Source: JAAUQA01 sp036351435 | Lineage (GTDB): Bacteria > Pseudomonadota > Gammaproteobacteria > Competibacterales > Competibacteraceae | DNA length: 15,427 nt | Direction of reading: 5' to 3' | NCBI GenBank assembly: GCA_036351435.1 | Contig: JAZBPA010000383.1 | Span: forward strand, 1-15,427 | Shown here: one piece after another, positions 12,566-15,427 of the stretch | How positions within the stretch are numbered: the stretch's first letter is position 1 | How the letters are laid out: every line of letters starts with the position of its first letter | Notes under the pieces: model-generated | What the model saw: the letters and a program-made list of their open reading frames with translations, nothing else | The model's database searches: none | What the model was told of the DNA's origin: nothing | Program-made: the position numbers and the translations under genes

Positions 12566-13647
12566 GGCGTCACTTTCATCAATTGATAGCAGGGTTTATC
12601 AGCGGTGTCGCCCTGCTGTGTCCCATGATCGTATGCGCGGATGATACCGAAACACTGTTACGCACCGCCGACCATTACATTATCCCTGCTTATCAACTGC
12701 TCGCAGAATCCACAGGACAACTACAAGACCAGGCCCAGGCTTTCTGTGAGACGCCTAGCGACCAAACATTGCAGTCACTGCGGGCAGCTTTTAACGATGC
12801 CATGGACGATTGGCAATCGATTCAGCATATCCGCTTCGGCCCTGTTGAATTTCTGTTGCGCGGCCCGCGTTTTCAACTCTGGCCGGACAAGCGGGGTAGC
12901 GTGGGCAAACATCTGGCACGGTTGCTTGAAAGCGCGGACCCGGCAGCCCTGGAACCCAGACGCTTCGCGCGGGGTAGCGTCGCAGTCCAGGGGTTCAGCG
13001 CTTTGGAACGCTTGTTATTCAGTCAGCAAACAAGCATTAAACAATTCGACACCAGTGATGCGGGTCGATTTCGTTGTGCTGTGCTCGTCACGATTGCCCA
13101 TAATCTTGCTCACATGGCGGGCGGAATCGTATCGGATTGGAACAACAACGTTGATGCTTTTCGCCAGGTTTTTGCTTCAGCCGCCACAGGTAATGCCTAT
13201 TACGAAAACAGCCGTGAACCCCTTTCCAATCTGCTGAACAATCTACATACCCAATTGCAATTCATTGTTGAACAAAAGCTGGATCGTCCCCTTGGTTCCT
13301 CAGTGGCCAGAGCGAACGGTCGACGCGCTGAGTCTTGGCGTAGCAGCCGTTCATTGCGTAACATCCAGCTGAATCTGCAAAGCCTGCAGTCGCTCTATCA
13401 GGTCACATTCGTTGGTGGTATTACCGACCCGGAACTGACCAGTAGAATTGCAGATAGCTTCGACCAGGCATCGCAGCGTCTCACACAGATTCCCACACCG
13501 CTACATGAGGCGGTAACAAAACCGGAAGCGAGACAAACTGTAATGGACCTGCGCACACAAATCAGTCAACTACAGGGACTGTTCGCCGGTCCGGTACCAC
13601 AAGCATTGGACCTATCGTTAGGTTTCAACAGTCTTGATGGCGATTAA
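12562..13647 (+). CDS. Second imelysin-family protein with altered metal motif
   Basis: This 361-residue exported protein starts at the ATG overlapping the previous stop (ATGA), followed by a signal peptide MRRHFHQLIAGFISGVALLC and cleavage near A26. An earlier in-frame ATG at 12469 would lie inside the upstream gene and bury the signal peptide, so it is rejected. Imelysin landmarks are WQSIQHIRFGPVEFLL and QLWPDKRGSVGKHL. The signature GxHxxE is replaced by GFSALE (144-149): the histidine is a serine, so metal binding probably differs from the first copy. Pairs of imelysins around a di-haem oxidoreductase occur in pseudomonads. It overlaps the following gene by 11 nt. Confidence 0.85.
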   Translation: MRRHFHQLIAGFISGVALLCPMIVCADDTETLLRTADHYIIPAYQLLAESTGQLQDQAQAFCETPSDQTLQSLRAAFNDAMDDWQSIQHIRFGPVEFLLRGPRFQLWPDKRGSVGKHLARLLESADPAALEPRRFARGSVAVQGFSALERLLFSQQTSIKQFDTSDAGRFRCAVLVTIAHNLAHMAGGIVSDWNNNVDAFRQVFASAATGNAYYENSREPLSNLLNNLHTQLQFIVEQKLDRPLGSSVARANGRRAESWRSSRSLRNIQLNLQSLQSLYQVTFVGGITDPELTSRIADSFDQASQRLTQIPTPLHEAVTKPEARQTVMDLRTQISQLQGLFAGPVPQALDLSLGFNSLDGD

Positions 13648-14767
13648 CCGGCGACAATTTCTGACGCTAACCACCAGTAGCTTATTACAGCTCCCCTTTA
13701 GGGCATCGGCGAAAGCGTCCAAACCCCGACATTGGTTGAGTTGTCAGCGGAATGCTGCTGGTCGCTACGCAGTTTCCATGTTCACCGACCAAGGGCGGAT
13801 AGCTTGGAGTCATGATTTGTCAAGTCGTGGCCATGCGATTGCTATTAACCCGCGACGCACCGAAGCTGCTGTGCTGGCGCGCCGTCCCGGAACCTTCATT
13901 GTGGTCGTTGATTTGCGCACACAAGCGCCTATCAGACAGATCGAAAGTCTCGCCGGACGTCATTTTTACGGTCACGGTGTGTATGATCCCGAAGGCCGAC
14001 TGTTATATGCCACAGAAAACGACTATGAGGCAGGTATCGGCGTTATCGGCATTTATGATGCAGCGGATGGCTATCGACGGTTAGGCGAGTTCCCGAGCTA
14101 CGGTATCGGCCCTCACGAACTCAAGTTCCTTAACGATGGCATCACCTTGGTCGTCGCTAATGGGGGCATACGCACCCACCCGGACACGGGACGAGCCAAA
14201 CTCAACTTGGCGGATATGCAAGCCAACTTAACCTATGTAAACGCTACCAGCGGAATGTTTTTAGACGCTTATCATTTGCCAAAGACATTGCAGCAACTCA
14301 GTATCCGGCATATCGCCGTGGCAGCGGGCGACAAAGTCTGCATCGCCATGCAGTACCAGGGTAAAACCGGCCAACATCCTCCTCTAGTAGCCACCCACCA
14401 GGGTCAAGAGACATTGCATTTGCTGTCTGCACCCGAGCCGATACAAACCGCTATGCGCAACTACTGCGGTAGTGTTGCCATAGATACCAGCGGTCAGCTT
14501 TGCGCGGTCACTTCGCCGCGAGGCGGGCTGATTACACTGTGGTCGATGACCGATGGGCAGTTTTTAGGATCAAGCACACTGGTTGACTGTTGTGGAATTT
14601 CTGCTGGTGAAGCGGCGAGCGAGTTTCTGGTCACTAATGGCGATGGAACTGTCGCACGGCTGACCCCAAATAACGGGGGTTGGACATTGGCCCAAGTAGC
14701 GAAGGCCCCTTCCATACGCTGGGATAACCACTTAACGACCAGTGACACAGTTGCGCTCAAAAGCTAG
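13637..14767 (+). CDS. DUF1513 Tat-exported beta-propeller protein
   Basis: This 376-residue protein belongs to the DUF1513 family. Its N-terminus MAINRRQFLTLTTSSLLQL is a twin-arginine (Tat) signal, so it is folded in the cytoplasm, perhaps with a cofactor, before export. The rest shows propeller-like repeats (GHAIAINP, GHGVYDPEGRLLYATENDY, GIGPHELKFLNDG, VAIDTSGQLCAVTSPRGG). The start could be TTG 13634, one codon earlier; ATG 13637 is preferred. It overlaps the imelysin gene by 11 nt and ends the tightly packed cluster. The family regularly accompanies imelysin/di-haem oxidoreductase genes. Its biochemical function is unknown; an EfeB-like periplasmic partner role is an inference from the Tat signal and context, not from homology. 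Confidence 0.87.
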   Translation: MAINRRQFLTLTTSSLLQLPFRASAKASKPRHWLSCQRNAAGRYAVSMFTDQGRIAWSHDLSSRGHAIAINPRRTEAAVLARRPGTFIVVVDLRTQAPIRQIESLAGRHFYGHGVYDPEGRLLYATENDYEAGIGVIGIYDAADGYRRLGEFPSYGIGPHELKFLNDGITLVVANGGIRTHPDTGRAKLNLADMQANLTYVNATSGMFLDAYHLPKTLQQLSIRHIAVAAGDKVCIAMQYQGKTGQHPPLVATHQGQETLHLLSAPEPIQTAMRNYCGSVAIDTSGQLCAVTSPRGGLITLWSMTDGQFLGSSTLVDCCGISAGEAASEFLVTNGDGTVARLTPNNGGWTLAQVAKAPSIRWDNHLTTSDTVALKS

Positions 14768-14805
14768 CAGGGCTGCATAGCAGAAAAAAATCTTTACTTT
14801 TATTT

Positions 14806-14824
14806 GATAATGATTATCATTTGC
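14806..14824 (+). promoter_or_regulatory. Strong Fur box
   Basis: GATAATGATTATCATTTGC matches the 19-bp Fur consensus at 16 positions and contains a perfect inverted repeat core (ATAATGATTATCAT-like). It is the best Fur site in the window. It overlaps the -35 of the predicted promoter of the following gene and lies 40 nt before its start codon. Confidence 0.85.
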
Positions 14825-14849
14825 ATAACGGTTTTTGATAGTTATTATA
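14821..14849 (+). promoter_or_regulatory. Predicted promoter of the DUF2325-type gene
   Basis: A -35-like TTGCAT (14821-14826) is followed after 16-17 bp by TATTATA (14843-14849). The predicted start would be about 9 nt before the ATG, giving a very short leader. The Fur box covers the first bases of the -35. Confidence 0.45.
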
Positions 14850-14864
14850 GAGCTCGACAAACTC

Positions 14865-15427
14865 ATGTGCGAACGACACACCTCAGATGTGAAGCAAGAG
14901 CAACCGAAGTTATCCACCCGGCAAAAAAAGCTCTGGGAACTGGAGAACTACTATCACTGCAGCATCATAGGGACTTGTCTGAACCTAGCCGAACTTCGCC
15001 AACTCGCCCGCAAAGCAAAGATTTCCGCACCTTCCCCGCTGAACGACTATGAGTTGCATGTCATATTCGTGAATCTAGTCAAGGAACCAGGCCCGATAAG
15101 CCGGTTAGTGCAAAAACACTTGAATCGCAAGTATCAGCGTGCTCTGCAACAGCTCAATAAAACACCGTCACCCCAGGATATGACTACCTATTGGAAAGCA
15201 GCGATTACAACGGGTGATGTGGCGGGTGCGTTTTGGGTTTTGTTGACGAATCCACAGACACCGCATGAACTACTGGGTCAGATTTATGGTGAGATCCACA
15301 TGCTATCGCATTTGGCTGGTGCTTCTATTCGGGTAGACATGCAGGAGTTAAATCAACTCAGGCATCGTCGCAGGCGGTTGGAAAAACAACTATCGGCTGA
15401 GCAGAGCGCAGCACGACGAAAGATTAA
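14865..15427 (+). CDS. DUF2325-type protein, N-terminal part (partial, 3' end beyond the window)
   Basis: The frame is open from ATG 14865 to the window edge, 187 codons. The beginning LWELENYYHCSIIGTCLNLAELRQLARK, with its H-C-S-I-I-G-T-C pair of cysteines, resembles the N-terminal region of bacterial proteins that end in a DUF2325 domain. The middle (YELHVIFVNLVKEPGPISRLVQKHLN, then GEIHMLSHLAGASIRVD) is helical, and a basic, probably coiled-coil segment begins around ELNQLRHRRRRLEKQL. The diagnostic DUF2325 domain would lie beyond the window, so the assignment rests on the N-terminus only. A near-consensus Fur box overlaps its promoter, so expression should rise under iron starvation. The function of the family is unknown. 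Confidence 0.65.
   Translation, partial: MCERHTSDVKQEQPKLSTRQKKLWELENYYHCSIIGTCLNLAELRQLARKAKISAPSPLNDYELHVIFVNLVKEPGPISRLVQKHLNRKYQRALQQLNKTPSPQDMTTYWKAAITTGDVAGAFWVLLTNPQTPHELLGQIYGEIHMLSHLAGASIRVDMQELNQLRHRRRRLEKQLSAEQSAARRKI

Noticed and set aside
12641..13237. Plus-strand open frame of 198 codons
   Set aside because: It is an alternative frame inside the second imelysin gene; no start signal or domain.
14804..15052. Plus-strand frame beginning in the Fur box
   Set aside because: The start lies within the operator and it overlaps the DUF2325-type frame, which is open to the window edge and has family features.
1..15427. CRISPR arrays, tRNA, rRNA and riboswitches
   Set aside because: No regularly spaced repeats, no cloverleaf-like or rRNA-like sequence and no recognisable riboswitch core were seen on reading both strands.

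Overview
The window looks like chromosomal DNA from a gammaproteobacterium of moderate GC content. The evidence is the paired FeoA proteins with FeoB and a cysteine-bearing FeoC-like protein, an LbtU-type porin (the family known from Legionella), an imelysin/di-haem oxidoreductase/DUF1513 cluster like that of Pseudomonas, and Fur-box-like operators. Species cannot be assigned. Most of the intact content concerns iron.

Layout. (1) 1-1091, minus: an AAA+ ATPase of the DUF4143 family, cut by the window edge. (2) 1137-1434, minus: an intact VapB antitoxin followed by a 22-codon stub of its VapC toxin. (3) 1488-2291, plus: a HugZ-like haem/FMN split-barrel protein, divergent from vapB across a 16-bp palindrome. 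(4) 2472-5450, plus: a Fur-type promoter and the operon feoA-feoA2-feoB. (5) 5451-8173: a scrambled accessory island with a second, complete DUF4143 ATPase bounded by two 31-nt repeats, an unidentified zinc-ribbon fragment, a tonB tail, a broken IS630-type transposase and a decayed feoA head. (6) 8174-8395: a FeoC-like gene. (7) 8567-14767, plus: LbtU-type porin, imelysin, di-haem oxidoreductase, degenerate imelysin and DUF1513 beta-propeller, the last four tightly packed. (8) 14806 to the edge: a near-consensus Fur box and the start of a DUF2325-type gene.

How it may work together (inference). The porin would admit an iron complex to the periplasm. The imelysins, the di-haem cytochrome and the Tat-exported propeller would bind iron and change its redox state, roughly in the way EfeO and EfeB do. 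FeoAB(C) would carry Fe2+ across the inner membrane, with Fur setting expression.

The most unusual signal is an inverted repeat of identical geometry (8-bp arm, 21-nt spacer, 8-bp arm) directly before the start codon of both DUF4143 ATPases. The proteins are clearly diverged and lie on opposite strands 4.8 kb apart. The architecture suggests an operator on a leaderless promoter, possibly recognised by the ATPase itself. Both ATPases also lie beside broken genes, which suggests they move as small cassettes.
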